From: Brucella oryzae
GTDB lineage: Bacteria; Pseudomonadota; Alphaproteobacteria; Rhizobiales; Rhizobiaceae
DNA: 64,000 bases
Reading direction: 5' to 3'
Assembly: GCA_012103035.1 (NCBI GenBank)
Contig: JAAVLL010000002.1
Coordinates: 1-64,000 of the forward strand
A model generated the notes under the pieces. The model worked only from the letters and a program-made list of their open reading frames with translations. It did not search any database and was not told where the DNA came from. This document shows, one piece after another, positions 63,771-64,000 of the stretch. Position numbers and translations under genes: made by a program. Positions within the stretch are counted from its first letter, which is position 1; each line of letters starts with the position of its first letter.

Positions 63771-64000
63771 TCATACTCTGTTTCCCAGGATTGATCCCTG
63801 ATCGAGTTCACAGGGCTGGTGTCCGTCATCGGGCGTGAAAAATACGTCGGCATGCATGTCTTCACTACGTAATCCGCGCGCCAAGGCGAGCTGAATGGCG
63901 GCGTCGACCATTGCCGGCGGACCGGCGACATAGGCCTTCCATCCATCAAGGTCCATCAGGTCATTGCCAACAGCCTTTGTCACAAAACCACGGCGGTACT
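63771..64000 (-). CDS. Ferredoxin-NAD(P) reductase component of an oxygenase (C-terminal part)
   Basis: The frame enters from the right window edge. It reads LDGWKAYVAGPPAMVDAAIQ, LALARGLRSEDMHADVFFTP, the C-terminal NAD-binding end (the CGPPxM-like AGPPAM motif) of 2Fe-2S/FAD reductases that feed Rieske dioxygenases. A polar tail ends ILGNRV. The rest of the gene, and any oxygenase, lie outside. It would pass electrons from NAD(P)H to a ferredoxin or oxygenase. Confidence 0.75.
   Translation of the reverse strand, partial: YRRGFVTKAVGNDLMDLDGWKAYVAGPPAMVDAAIQLALARGLRSEDMHADVFFTPDDGHQPCELDQGSILGNRV

Noticed and set aside
1..64000. tRNA, rRNA, riboswitch, CRISPR array or prophage genes
   Set aside because: Looked for characteristic motifs and gene types by eye; none found. 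A covariance-model search would be needed to exclude small RNAs.

Overview
The window looks like chromosomal DNA of an alphaproteobacterium close to Brucella/Ochrobactrum. The best evidence is a 375-residue DmpA-type aminopeptidase whose catalytic residues (Asn218, Gly249-Ser250, Ser288) fall exactly where they do in Ochrobactrum anthropi DmpA. The dense set of periplasmic-binding-protein ABC transporters, ATGA-coupled operons and large Brucella-type autotransporters fit the same group. The genus call is inference, since no search was run.

Most long genes are interrupted by one-base shifts, often at a short homopolymer or GC-rich spot, while both halves match one family and stop/start overlaps with neighbours are preserved. 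I read these as mainly sequence-quality errors, not mass pseudogenization. I therefore give whole-gene spans and note the shift points.

Layout. 1-4.9 kb: tail of a polyamine-type ABC transporter, an acyl-CoA ligase, an NAD(P)-binding protein and an MFS carrier. 5-11 kb: RpiR regulator and polyamine-type binding protein (minus), then an ATPase, two permeases and dmpA (plus). 11.2-14.8 kb: ribose-type sugar ABC transporter. 15-20.8 kb: LuxR-type regulator (minus), a second complete polyamine-type ABC transporter and an SDR dehydrogenase. 20.8-21.9 kb: divergent glyoxalase-fold gene and TetR regulator with two palindromic operators. 22-23.8 kb: AT-rich AraC-type gene and an IS630 remnant. 23.8-28.1 kb: alkaline phosphatase behind a likely Pho box, then a CxxC periplasmic protein, a LolD-like ATPase and a FtsX-like permease with a His-rich loop.

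28.1-37.2 kb is the most unusual block. It is a divergent cluster around a MocR/PdxR regulator in which almost every product makes, senses, carries or uses pyridoxal phosphate: DegT aminotransferase, YggS, GlyA, PdxR, a BenE-type carrier, PdxY and 5-aminolevulinate synthase.

37.4-63.3 kb holds two giant autotransporters (about 2,860 and 3,840 residues) with related barrels and a shared large passenger module. Between them lie an IS66 remnant, a 3'-truncated VirK/YbjX-type gene, a PAP2 phosphatase divergent from a two-component system, and a LuxR-type regulator. The window ends in a 58-residue small ORF and the C-terminus of a ferredoxin-NAD reductase on the minus strand.
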